Source of the DNA: Arthrobacter sp. APC 3897
GTDB taxonomy: Bacteria > Actinomycetota > Actinomycetes > Actinomycetales > Micrococcaceae
Assembly: GCF_030407495.1 (NCBI RefSeq)
Contig: NZ_JASDDG010000013.1
Span: 1 to 64,000, forward strand
Direction: 5' to 3'
Length of the DNA: 64,000 nucleotides
In this document: one piece after another, positions 48,799 to 57,186 of the stretch
How the letters are laid out: every line of letters begins with the position of its first letter
Numbering within the stretch: the stretch's first letter is position 1
The notes under the pieces: generated by a model
What the model was told of the DNA's origin: nothing
Databases searched by the model: none
The model's input: the letters and a program-made list of their open reading frames with translations, nothing else
Program-made: the position numbers and the translations under genes

Positions 48799-49681
48799 AG
48801 AAGACCCAGCACGCCAGTGCGCTCATGATGTAGCCCAGGCCTACGATCAGGCCCAGGCCGGACCAGAAGTACAACAGCAGTGACTCGCTGCTGCCCAGCA
48901 CCGTGCTGCCGCTGGCGGCGTAGAGGTAGGTGCCTACGCTGATCAGCAGCGACAGCAGTCCGGGGATCCAGCACAACGCGGCAAACACCGGCACTGAGCT
49001 GCGGCCCTGGCCCCCGGGGGGCCAGTAATTCCACTCGGGCGTGGTGCGCAGCATGACCAGCCCGCCGATCAATGTCCACGTGCCCACCACCAGGAAGGCA
49101 GCCACGACGTCGGCCGGCCGGTGCCACAGGTTGACGAAGGTGGACGCTCCGGCAAGCACCGCATAGCTCCCGCCCGCCAAGGCAACCGCCGGGCGCCAGC
49201 GGGGTGAGGCCAGAAGGAAGACGACGGCGGCTGCGGAAGCGGCCAGGGTTGTGTGTCCAGACGGCAGCGAGTTGAAGTCCAGCGTGATGACGCCGCGGTC
49301 GGGGCGGTCAAAGAAGAGCCGTTTGAGCAGCTGGCTGCTGATGTTCGCCGCAGCGAAAGTCGCCAGTGCGATCACCGCCGGCGCCAGCCGCCGTCGTCGT
49401 ATGGTCATCACCAGCACCACGGCCCCTGCGATGAAGACGGACAGCAGCGGCAGGCTGTCAAGGAACTCCAGCACCTGCAGCTTTGTGCCGGGCATTGCCA
49501 CCTCGGCCTCGCGCCAGGCGGATTCATCCGCCAGCTGGCCGGTGGTGGTGCGGACAAAACCCCAGTACGTCAGTGCCACCGCGGCCGCACACAGCAGTGC
49601 CCCGAACAGGAACAGGGCTGCGTTGGAGGCGGGCGGGCGCCGAATCGGAGTGCGGCGGTTCAGGAGGTCGCGGGTATTCAT
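48770..49681 (-). CDS. PAP2 superfamily phosphatase, membrane-bound
   Basis: A 303-residue integral membrane lipid-phosphatase-like protein with about eight helices. The three PAP2 motifs are in order: KRLFFDRPDRG (KxxxxxxRP), LPSGHTTLAAS (PSGH with the catalytic histidine) and ASTFVNLWHRPADVV (SRxxxxxHxxxD type). The substrates may include undecaprenyl diphosphate or phosphatidic acid. Two extra helices after the catalytic part are unusual compared with the 200-residue minimal form. AGGA lies 4-5 nt before the ATG. Confidence 0.88.
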   Translation of the reverse strand: MNTRDLLNRRTPIRRPPASNAALFLFGALLCAAAVALTYWGFVRTTTGQLADESAWREAEVAMPGTKLQVLEFLDSLPLLSVFIAGAVVLVMTIRRRRLAPAVIALATFAAANISSQLLKRLFFDRPDRGVITLDFNSLPSGHTTLAASAAAVVFLLASPRWRPAVALAGGSYAVLAGASTFVNLWHRPADVVAAFLVVGTWTLIGGLVMLRTTPEWNYWPPGGQGRSSVPVFAALCWIPGLLSLLISVGTYLYAASGSTVLGSSESLLLYFWSGLGLIVGLGYIMSALACWVFSMQAGDPAR

Positions 49682-49766
49682 TGTTTCCTAGTCTGCCACT
49701 GGATCTTGGCACTTGTCTGAATGGCGGCTCTGATCGGTGCCATGCCGTGCCGAACCAATCCCGGGC

Positions 49767-49772
49767 TAGGCT
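49767..49772 (+). promoter_or_regulatory. Candidate -10 box of a leaderless mRNA (menC)
   Basis: TAGGCT ends 6 nt before the GTG at 49779; the six bases between carry no ribosome-binding site. Confidence 0.5.
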
Positions 49773-49778
49773 GGCTGG

Positions 49779-50825
49779 GTGGCTACCCCTGACTTTTCCT
49801 CTGTTTCCGGGTCCCGGCCGGACCTGTCCCTCCTGCTCGCCGGCGCCCGCGTTGTCTCGCTTCCCATGCGCGTCCGTTTCCGCGGGATCCTGCGCCGTGA
49901 GGCCCTGCTCCTTCCCGGCCCGGCCGGGTGGGGCGAATTCTCGCCGTTTCCGGAGTACGACGACGCCGAGGCGGCTCCGTGGCTCGCGGCCGCCCTGGAG
50001 GCGGCGGGGGAGGGCTACCCGGAGTCCGTGCGGGACTCCGTTCCGGTGAACGGGACTGTTCCCGCCGTCGGCGTCGAACAGGTGGAAACGGTGCTGTCCC
50101 GGTTCGGTGCCGTGCCGGCGGTCAAGGTCAAAGTGGCCGAACGCGGCCAGACGGTGGCTCAGGACCTGGCCCGGGTGGCCGAGGTCCGTCGGCTGCTGCC
50201 GGACGCCGGGATTCGGGTGGACGCCAACGGCGGCTGGGACGTACCCACCGCCGTCGCAGCCCTGGAATCGCTGGCGGAAGCAGGGCTGGAATACGCCGAG
50301 CAGCCGGTCCCGGACATCGCCGGGCTGCGCGCGGTGCGGCAGGAACTGGCACGGCGCGGCATCCCCGTGCTGATTGCCGCCGATGAAAGCGTCCGGAAGG
50401 AAACCGATCCGCTGCGGGTCGCCCGGGAAGACGCCGCGGACCTGATCGTGGTGAAGGTGGCTCCGCTGGGCGGGGTGCGCCGCGCCCTGGAGATTGTGGC
50501 CGCGGCCGGGCTTCCCGCCGTCGTCAGCTCCGCCCTGGACACCTCGGTGGGAATCCGGGCCGGCGTGGCACTGGCCGCTTCCCTGCCCGAGCTGCCGTAC
50601 GCCTGCGGACTCGGCACGCTCTCGCTGATGGCCGGGGACGTCACCAAGGAATCAATGGTGCCCGACGGCGGTGCGCTGGCGGTGCGGAGCGTGCCGGTTT
50701 CCGAGGAACTGCTGGAGCGCCACGCTGCGGCGCCCGAGCGCCGGCAGTGGTGGCTGGACCGGCTGGAACGGGTCTACGCCCGGCTTCCGGGTGTTTCGAC
50801 GGCTCCGGGGACCGCGGACGGCTAG
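49779..50825 (+). CDS. menC: o-succinylbenzoate synthase
   Basis: Enolase-superfamily enzyme that dehydrates SHCHC to o-succinylbenzoate, the substrate of MenE. The catalytic lysine pair is in AVKVKVAERG (about residues 110-119). Metal ligands are the aspartate in RVDANGGWD, the glutamate in EYAEQPVPD and the aspartate in IAADESV; the second-half lysine is in IVVKVAPLGG. At 348 residues it is slightly longer than short actinobacterial MenC. It is a single gene 45 kb from menBEA, with a TAGGCT box 6 nt before its GTG. Confidence 0.93.
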   Translation: MATPDFSSVSGSRPDLSLLLAGARVVSLPMRVRFRGILRREALLLPGPAGWGEFSPFPEYDDAEAAPWLAAALEAAGEGYPESVRDSVPVNGTVPAVGVEQVETVLSRFGAVPAVKVKVAERGQTVAQDLARVAEVRRLLPDAGIRVDANGGWDVPTAVAALESLAEAGLEYAEQPVPDIAGLRAVRQELARRGIPVLIAADESVRKETDPLRVAREDAADLIVVKVAPLGGVRRALEIVAAAGLPAVVSSALDTSVGIRAGVALAASLPELPYACGLGTLSLMAGDVTKESMVPDGGALAVRSVPVSEELLERHAAAPERRQWWLDRLERVYARLPGVSTAPGTADG

Positions 50826-50826
50826 C

Positions 50827-50873
50827 AGCCGGAGCCGCCTGCGGTTTCCGTTCCAAAACGGAGGATTCCGGCT
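50827..50873 (+). terminator. Hairpin pair after menC
   Basis: AGCCGGA (50827-50833) pairs with TCCGGCT (50867-50873), and inside, TCCGTT (50847-50852) pairs with AACGGA (50857-50862) around a CCAA loop. The position just after the menC stop suggests a terminator or an mRNA-stabilising structure; there is no T tract. Confidence 0.4.
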
Positions 50874-50944
50874 CCTCCAGTCATGGGTTTGGTAGCCTCG
50901 CACCTACGAGAGCGGGTCCGCGGCCGATCACGGGGAGTAAAGCC

Positions 50945-51286
50945 ATGCAGGTGTTGCAGCTAAGTGTCATCGTTCTTATCGGGCTGAGCCTGGGCGTTGC
51001 GAGCAGCCCGGCGCGGATCCCCGAGATGAAGTGGATTCCCTGGCTGGCCGCCGCTGTCCTGACATGCTGGAGCTACGTGGGACTTTGGGTTATCTGGGAT
51101 CTTTCCCTGGTCGAAGCCCTTCTCTTTTTAGCCGCCGTATTCGGGGGATCGGCCCTTTACGGGGGCAGGCTGTGGCAGAACCTCGGCCTGGAGCCCGGAC
51201 TCTCTTACTGGGAATGGGTGAAGCGGGACCTGATCCACACGCGGTACCTGCGCCGTCTCTACCGCAGCTCCCCCGCAAAGCGATGA
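50945..51286 (+). CDS. Small membrane protein, function unknown
   Basis: A 113-residue protein with three hydrophobic helices (about residues 4-20, 30-52 and 57-74) followed by a basic cytoplasmic tail (WVKRDLIHTRYLRRLYRS). No family is recognised. GGGGAG lies 8 nt before the ATG, and TAGCCT at about 50893-50898 may be its -10. It is convergent with the frameshifted Clp-N/SRPBCC gene. Confidence 0.65.
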   Translation: MQVLQLSVIVLIGLSLGVASSPARIPEMKWIPWLAAAVLTCWSYVGLWVIWDLSLVEALLFLAAVFGGSALYGGRLWQNLGLEPGLSYWEWVKRDLIHTRYLRRLYRSSPAKR

Positions 51287-51317
51287 CTCTGCCCAACCCA
51301 TAGCTCCCGCCGGCAGA

Positions 51318-52312
51318 TTACGGCTGCCGGAAGGCACGGCTGATGGAGCTGCTGATCCGGGAGAGCTTGATCCAGACGAGGAAACGCTGCAGAGGGGTCA
51401 AAAGCATGCCGGGCAGCGCCCGCCAGCCCTGATGCCGGAACCAGGTCAAGGTGATGCTGAGCCGGGTTCCGCCGGTAGCCGGGGCCAGTTCGAAACCGGC
51501 GACGGTGGGTCTGCCGGCGTGCGTATCCGGAAAGCTGAAGCGCCACGCGACGCGGGCCGGGGGCAGCGCTTGCAGAAGTTCCATCTCCCTGCGCCGGAAT
51601 TTCCTGTTGACCTTCAGGGGTTTGCCGTCCGGGCGGATCAGGGTGGCATGTCCGCTCCACGTTCGACCAGGCAGGACGGGACCGCCGGGGCCCTCAATTG
51701 AGCCGATCCCGGGTTCCCAATCCGGGATCCGGGCCGGATCTGACAGCAGCGCCCACACATCCTCGACGGGGCCGGGACAAAGGCCTCGACCGAACCGGTG
51801 ACCTCACCCCGTCTGCCTGCTGCCGGTTTATTCGGCGACGCAAGGGACGATTCGGTGCGTTCGAGCTCTGCCAGAACTTTCGCCGGTGACGTCCCTAGCC
51901 GCTGCAGTAAGTCGATGATTAGCCCGGTGGGCTCGTTCAGGAGTTCGCGCAGTACTGCGGCTGCGTCTCCCGTACTTCCATTCCGGCCTGCCCGGCCGAG
52001 GAGACTGGAAGCCCGCTTGGACCAGGCATACCCGCCGGTTTCGTGGAAGACGATGTCTCCCGGCGGCGGGGAGTCGGCGGTGATGCCCAGGGATGCCATG
52101 TGATCCTTCCGGTATGCCTCGACGGCCGCCCGGGCTGAATGAATGCTGATGCCGGTGTTGCGGAGGACGTGGCCAGCGGGCTGGTCATTGAGGACCAGTG
52201 CCAGGAACATGTCCTCAAGGTCGGCTTCCCGAAAACCCCGCCGCGAGGCTTCCTCGATCGCCGTCAGCGAGAGTGCGTGACTGGTTGTCGCGTAGCGGGT
52301 GAACTTGTTCAT
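51318..52312 (-). pseudogene. Clp-N/SRPBCC fusion gene with a frameshift
   Basis: Two halves of one protein are read in different frames. The first (from ATG 52312, AGGAG 6 nt upstream) is a Clp repeat-like N-domain: FTRYATTSHALSLTAIEEA and DMFLALVLNDQPAGHVL resemble ClpA/ClpC N-domains, without any AAA+ ATPase module. It reads into GSVEAFVPAP. One base further on, the other frame continues VEDVWALLSDPARIPDWEPG, the exact start of an SRPBCC (polyketide cyclase/START-like) domain, to 51318. The shift maps to a run of four G (51768-51771, plus strand) where five would restore the frame. It may be a real mutation, a slippery site or a sequencing error. Confidence 0.78.
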
Positions 52313-52577
52313 CCATGGCTCCTGGGCTTGAGGATCGAGGGTCAACGCGTTTGGAGTACTTCTGCACGGAACGGCGTGCCGCCCGGGGTGCATCGGCAAT
52401 GGCCTGGCAGTTCGTTCCACCGCGCAGGACAGCTTCGCCCCGGCGCAGCTCAAGGGTATCCGCCAGCACCCGCGGTGCGGGATGAGTCCACAACACGATC
52501 TGTTCACCCGGAGTTAAGCCTCCGGTCTCCAGCCCGTCGCCTGTCCCTGCCAGCGTGGGCTGCGACACGTTTGCCGG

Positions 52578-54713
52578 ATGAAAGGCCTAACCTTGACCGA
52601 TCTGCTGAACCCCGACTCTGCCGCTGCCGGACCAGCTGTGAAGAAACGGCTGCTGCCCATGCTGGGGCACACCAGAGGCAAGCGCAGCGCCGTCACCTGT
52701 GCGCTGAAGTGCGACAACGCCTGCAGCAAAGCGGTGTGCAACACCTCCGCCAACAGTTACTTCCGGGACATTGTGTCCGCGGAGTTCTCCCGGCGGACTG
52801 CGCTCGGCGCCGGAGCGGCCGGGGTATTGGGAGCGGCGGTGCTGGCGGTGAGCGGACCGGCTTCAACGGCGGCAGCTGCACCTGGTGGCCGAGGACCCAA
52901 ACCAGGGCGCCTGGCTTTTACGGCCATCGCCCCCGTGGATGCCGCGGTTGACAGCTTCGATGTTCCCGCCGGCTATGACTGGGAACCGCTGCTGCGGTGG
53001 GGGGACCCGCTGTTCGCGGATTCCCCTGAGTTCAACTTCGGCGCCCAGAACGCCTCAGCCCAGGCCCGCCAGTTCGGCTACAACAACGACTATCTGGAAA
53101 TTCTCCGCCAGCCCAATGGAAAAAAGGGCCTGCTTGTCTGCAACCACGAGTACGTCAACCCGGAGATCATGTTCCCGGCCGCACCGGCTTCTGCCGCTGA
53201 GGAAGCCGAACGCCGCGCCATCTTCCGCAACGCAGTGGGAATGTCGGTGGTTGAACTCAAGCGCGGCTCCCGTGGCCGGCCGTGGTCCTACATCCGCGGC
53301 GCCAGGTTGAACCGGCGCATCACTCTGGACACGGTTTTTGAGCTCACCGGTCCCGCGGCTGGTTCCGACCTGCTGAAGACTGCCGCAGACCCGCAGGGCC
53401 GGTACGTGTCCGGCACCCTGGGCAACTGCGCCGGCGGCAGCACCCCGTGGGGAACCGTGCTGTCGGGAGAGGAGAATTTCAACGGTTTCTTCCGCACCGA
53501 CGGCACCAGTGCCGAGGATAAGCGGTACGGGCTGGGCAGCGGCGCCACGGCCATGGGCTGGGAGCGGGAAGACCCGCGCTTTGACGCCCGCAGCCCGGAA
53601 ACCCGGAATGAACCGAACCGGTTCGGGTACATCGTGGAGGTCGATCCCGAGGACCCGGCGTCGGTGCCGCGCAAACACACCAGCCTGGGCCGGTTCAAGC
53701 ATGAGGGCGCCAACGTCATCATCGCCCGCAACGGCAAGGCCGTGGCGTACTCCGGCGACGACGAGCGCTTCGACTACCTCTATAAGTTCGTCTCGAAGAA
53801 CAAATACCGGAAAAACGACAAGCGCCACAACATGACCCTGCTCAGCGAGGGCGACCTGTACGTGGCGCGGTTCGCCGGGAACTCTCCGGCATCAGAGATC
53901 GACGGTTCCGGAACCGTGCCGAACGACGGCGGATTCGATGGGCGGGGAACCTGGCTGCCCCTGGTGGTGCGCGGCAAATCCGCAGTGCCCGGCATGAGTG
54001 TGGAGGAGGTGCTGGTTTACACCCGGATCGCGGCGGACAAGGCCGGTGCCACCAAGATGGACCGCTGCGAGGATGTGGAACCCAATCCCGCCACCGGGCG
54101 CGTCTATGTGGCCTGCACCAACAACTCCAACCGCGGCGTCGACGGCAAGACACCCGCCGACGAGGCGAACCCGCGGCGCGAAAACCGCGACGGCCACATC
54201 ATCGAAATCATTGAAGGCCGTGACGATGCCACCGCCACCGCCTTCCGCTGGAATATCCTGATGCTTTGCGGTGATCCGGCCCAGGATGATGCCACCTACT
54301 TCAGCGGCTACCCGCAGGATAAGGTCAGCCCCATTTCCTGCCCGGACAACCTCGCCTTCGACTCAGCGGGCAACCTTTGGATCTCCACGGACGGAGCCCC
54401 GTCCGGCATTGGCTACAACGACGGACTGTTCAAGGTAGCGCTGACCGGACGGGAACGGGGCAGGGTGGAGCAGTTCCTGTCGGTGCCCCGGGACGCAGAA
54501 ACCTGCGGGCCGGTCATCCATGACGGGGAGTCCATGGTGTTCGTGGCCGTGCAGCATCCGGGGGAGGACGGCGGCTACGGCGCGCACACTTCCTTCTTTC
54601 CGGACTACGTGCCCGACGGCGGCACGCCGCCGGCCGGGCACGTCCGCGCCCCGCGGCCGTCCGTGGTCCAGGTGTTCCAGCCCATGCGAACCGCAGGGGG
54701 ACGGGAGCGCTAG
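52578..54713 (+). CDS. PhoX family alkaline phosphatase, Tat-exported
   Basis: Large calcium/iron-dependent phosphatase family protein (DUF839), 711 residues. A leader of about 70 residues with four cysteines (TCALKCDNACSKAVC) precedes the twin-arginine motif SRRTALGAG at residues 71-79 and a hydrophobic stretch ending in ASTAAAAPG. Family segments include GNCAGGSTPWGTVLSGEENFNG (in outline) with the conserved glutamates, VEVDPEDP, RFKHEGAN and ARNGKAVAYSGDDERFDYLYKFV. It should release phosphate from esters outside the cell. The start at 52578 lacks a clear ribosome-binding site, so the first 25 residues are uncertain. No PhoB box is evident to me. Confidence 0.9.
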   Translation: MKGLTLTDLLNPDSAAAGPAVKKRLLPMLGHTRGKRSAVTCALKCDNACSKAVCNTSANSYFRDIVSAEFSRRTALGAGAAGVLGAAVLAVSGPASTAAAAPGGRGPKPGRLAFTAIAPVDAAVDSFDVPAGYDWEPLLRWGDPLFADSPEFNFGAQNASAQARQFGYNNDYLEILRQPNGKKGLLVCNHEYVNPEIMFPAAPASAAEEAERRAIFRNAVGMSVVELKRGSRGRPWSYIRGARLNRRITLDTVFELTGPAAGSDLLKTAADPQGRYVSGTLGNCAGGSTPWGTVLSGEENFNGFFRTDGTSAEDKRYGLGSGATAMGWEREDPRFDARSPETRNEPNRFGYIVEVDPEDPASVPRKHTSLGRFKHEGANVIIARNGKAVAYSGDDERFDYLYKFVSKNKYRKNDKRHNMTLLSEGDLYVARFAGNSPASEIDGSGTVPNDGGFDGRGTWLPLVVRGKSAVPGMSVEEVLVYTRIAADKAGATKMDRCEDVEPNPATGRVYVACTNNSNRGVDGKTPADEANPRRENRDGHIIEIIEGRDDATATAFRWNILMLCGDPAQDDATYFSGYPQDKVSPISCPDNLAFDSAGNLWISTDGAPSGIGYNDGLFKVALTGRERGRVEQFLSVPRDAETCGPVIHDGESMVFVAVQHPGEDGGYGAHTSFFPDYVPDGGTPPAGHVRAPRPSVVQVFQPMRTAGGRER

Positions 54714-54824
54714 CCCGCGGGGGCCGTCCGATCTCACTCAGGGGTGTGCTGTTTGACACTGCCGCTGACGCCCGCAACCATGGGGGATTGGAAATCAGCT
54801 TGTTTTCCCCGGGAGGAGATCTTC

Positions 54825-55085
54825 ATGAAGTATGTCCTGCCGCTTTTGATTGTCGCCTGTGCGGTTGCGGGCATGGCCGTCTGGCTGCTGACTGACCATC
54901 TGCTGCCGGGTCTTGGCCTGACAGCCGTTGCTCTGGTCCTGTGGGCAGTTGCACCGCCCACAGTTGGCCGGCCCGGCGGCTTTACGCACGGAGCCGGAAA
55001 CGCGGACCCGCGGCGTGTGAAGGAATACCGCTCGAAGCATCCGGGGGCAACGATGAGTGACGCGATACGTGCCACGCGGCCGTGA
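54825..55085 (+). CDS. Small membrane protein, function unknown
   Basis: An 86-residue protein with two hydrophobic helices (about residues 2-24 and 28-43) and a basic tail (DPRRVKEYRSKHPG). It begins at the ATG at 54825, where GGGAGGAGA lies six bases upstream, a strong ribosome-binding site. Frame and start are well supported, but no family is recognised. It is followed by a strong terminator. Confidence 0.65.
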   Translation: MKYVLPLLIVACAVAGMAVWLLTDHLLPGLGLTAVALVLWAVAPPTVGRPGGFTHGAGNADPRRVKEYRSKHPGATMSDAIRATRP

Positions 55086-55096
55086 TTGGCCCCCTA

Positions 55097-55124
55097 ATAA
55101 CTGGTCCCGAACATAACTGGTCCC
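55097..55124. repeat. 12-bp direct repeat downstream of a small membrane protein gene
   Basis: ATAACTGGTCCC occurs at 55097-55108 and 55113-55124, four bases apart. It lies just before the terminator hairpin and has no evident function. Confidence 0.6.
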
Positions 55125-55134
55125 TGTAGGAACC

Positions 55135-55168
55135 AGAGGATGCCGGCCTCGTGCCGGCATCCTCTTTT
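55135..55168. terminator. Rho-independent terminator
   Basis: AGAGGATGCCGGC (55135-55147) pairs perfectly with 55153-55165 across a 5-base loop and runs into TTTT. It ends the small membrane protein transcript and also lies 46 bp past the stop of the convergent CstR-like gene. Confidence 0.88.
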
Positions 55169-55213
55169 GTGTCTTGGGGGTGTCGTTTCTGTGCCCGGAT
55201 TCCCCTCGCCCGC

Positions 55214-55486
<273 letters not shown>

Positions 55487-55505
55487 CTAGGGAAGCTTCC
55501 ACCCT

Positions 55506-55563
55506 ATACCCCAGTGGGTGTTTTGACTACCCCCGGGGGTATAGGTGATACTGGGTGGGGTAT
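55506..55563 (+). promoter_or_regulatory. Sulfur-cassette promoter with three CstR-type operators
   Basis: Three palindromic boxes occur in 58 bp: ATACCCCAGTGGGTGT (55506-55521), the perfect TACCCCCGGGGGTA (55528-55541) and ATACTGGGTGGGGTAT (55548-55563). A promoter TTGACT (55523-55528) with GATACT (55547-55552), 18-nt spacer, overlaps the second and third boxes. Such ATAC-C/G-tract-GTAT boxes are typical for CsoR/CstR proteins. Confidence 0.7.
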
Positions 55564-55590
55564 TCACCGTTCCCGTCCTGAGAGGGCCCC

Positions 55591-56235
55591 ATGGCTTCCG
55601 CAACACCTTCATCCCCCGGCTCCGCTGCCCCCGCATCCGCCGTCACCGTACTTGATGCAGGGACGCTTCAGTCCTGGCAGCATGAACACGCGGACCTGAT
55701 CGTGCTGGACGTCCGCTCAGCTGCGGAGTTCGAGTCACTGCACATCGCCGGCTCGGTCAATGTTCCGCTTCCGCTGCTCAAGGACCATGCCGATTCCGTG
55801 GCCGCACGTCTGGGAGGCCGCGTCGTTCTGGTCTGCCAGTCGGGCGTCCGTGCCGAGCAGGCCCGGCAACGCCTGGGTGCAGCCGGCATCGATGCCGCCA
55901 CTGTCCTCAGCGGAGGAGTGCCGGGTTATGCCACGGCCGGCGGCAACGTTGTGCACGGCAAGGAGCGCTGGGACCTGGAACGCCAGGTGCGCCTGGCAGC
56001 AGGGTCCCTGGTGCTGGCCGGACTCACCGGCGGCCGCTTCGCCTCTCCCAAGGTCCGGACGCTGGCCGGCGTCATCGGCGCCGGACTGACCTTCTCCGCG
56101 GCAACCAACACCTGTGCCATGGGCAAGGCCCTCTCGGTGATGCCGTGGAACAAGGCAGCCGCGGAACCCACTCCGGAAGACGTGCTGGCCAGCCTGCCGC
56201 TGGGCACAACCGGGGATGCTTCGGCGGCGTCATGA
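55591..56235 (+). CDS. Membrane-anchored rhodanese (YgaP-like)
   Basis: A 214-residue sulfurtransferase. The N-terminal rhodanese domain (about residues 17-115) has the active-site loop VCQSGVRAEQA with C82. The C-terminal part (about 130-185) is a two-helix DUF2892-type membrane hairpin (RLAAGSLVLAGL and VIGAGLTFSAATNTC), as in E. coli YgaP. It should move sulfane sulfur at the membrane, acting with the exporter and dioxygenase encoded next. It is first in the operon, divergent from the CstR-like gene, with GAGAGGG before the ATG and its stop overlapping the TauE start. Confidence 0.9.
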   Translation: MASATPSSPGSAAPASAVTVLDAGTLQSWQHEHADLIVLDVRSAAEFESLHIAGSVNVPLPLLKDHADSVAARLGGRVVLVCQSGVRAEQARQRLGAAGIDAATVLSGGVPGYATAGGNVVHGKERWDLERQVRLAAGSLVLAGLTGGRFASPKVRTLAGVIGAGLTFSAATNTCAMGKALSVMPWNKAAAEPTPEDVLASLPLGTTGDASAAS

Positions 56236-57143
56236 CCCCGACACTGATCCTCGTTCTGGCGCTGTCCATTCTCATTGGACTTTCGCTCGGTGTCCTCGGC
56301 GGCGGCGGTTCCATCCTGACCGTCCCGATCCTGGTGTACGTTGCCGGGTTCGATGCCAAGGAAGCTATTGCGGCATCGCTGTTCGTCGTCGGTGTAACCT
56401 CCGCGGTCAGCGTGATCAGCCACGCCCGCAGCGGACGGGTGATGTGGCGCACCGGCCTCATCTTTGGTGCTGCCGGCATGGTTGGCGCCTTCGCCGGCGG
56501 CCTGCTGGGCGGCTTCATTCCCGGTGAGGTCCTGCTGATTGCCTTCGCCCTGATGATGGTTGCCACCTCGGCCGCCATGATCCGCGGCCGCAGGAACAAG
56601 AAAGCGGCAGGCACGGATGGCAACGCTGCCCCGCCCCGCATGCCGCTCGGAAAAGTGCTGGTCGAGGGCCTTGTCGTTGGCCTCGTCACCGGACTGGTGG
56701 GTGCGGGCGGCGGATTCCTCGTGGTTCCCGCCCTGGCACTGCTCGGCGGACTGCCGATGTCCATTGCGGTGGGCACGTCGCTGGTGGTCATCAGTATGAA
56801 GTCCTTCGCGGGGCTCGCCGGCTACCTCACCACCGTCCAGCTGGACTGGGCTCTGGTCCTCGCCGTCACGGCGGCTGCCATTGTCGGCAGCCTGATCGGC
56901 GCCAAGCTCACCGGCCGGATTCCCGAGACCGCACTCCGCAAGGGTTTCGGCTGGTTTGTCCTGGTCATGGGTGCCTTTGTGCTCATACAGCAGGCGCCGG
57001 CTGACCTCCAGCTGATCCTCGCCGGAAGCGTCGCGGCAGCTGCACTGGTTGCGGCGGCCGTGTGCCTGCTGTTCATACCCTCCTGCCCGCTGCGCAAGGC
57101 CGGCCGGCACCGGGATGATCCGTCCCGGCAGCTGCCGGCCTAG
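56232..57143 (+). CDS. TauE/SafE family sulfite exporter
   Basis: A 303-residue membrane protein with about eight helices in two related halves: GLSLGVLGGGGSILTVPIL near the N-terminus is repeated as GLVTGLVGAGGGFLVVPAL in the second half, the typical pattern for this family. A charged loop (RGRRNKKAAGTDGN) separates them. TauE-type proteins in cst-like operons are thought to export sulfite or thiosulfate formed during persulfide oxidation. Start ATG overlaps the rhodanese stop. A 43-nt gap leads to the dioxygenase gene. Confidence 0.9.
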   Translation: MTPTLILVLALSILIGLSLGVLGGGGSILTVPILVYVAGFDAKEAIAASLFVVGVTSAVSVISHARSGRVMWRTGLIFGAAGMVGAFAGGLLGGFIPGEVLLIAFALMMVATSAAMIRGRRNKKAAGTDGNAAPPRMPLGKVLVEGLVVGLVTGLVGAGGGFLVVPALALLGGLPMSIAVGTSLVVISMKSFAGLAGYLTTVQLDWALVLAVTAAAIVGSLIGAKLTGRIPETALRKGFGWFVLVMGAFVLIQQAPADLQLILAGSVAAAALVAAAVCLLFIPSCPLRKAGRHRDDPSRQLPA

Positions 57144-57186
57144 TCCAGAACCGCAACCCCCACTTCACAACAAAGGAGCAGATCCC

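Noticed and set aside
52215-52568. A 117-codon minus-strand frame (GTG start) upstream of the Clp-N/SRPBCC gene, beginning VSQPTLAGTG
   Set aside because: It overlaps the well-supported start of that gene by about 100 bp, has no clear ribosome-binding site and no recognisable motif. It could be promoter DNA.
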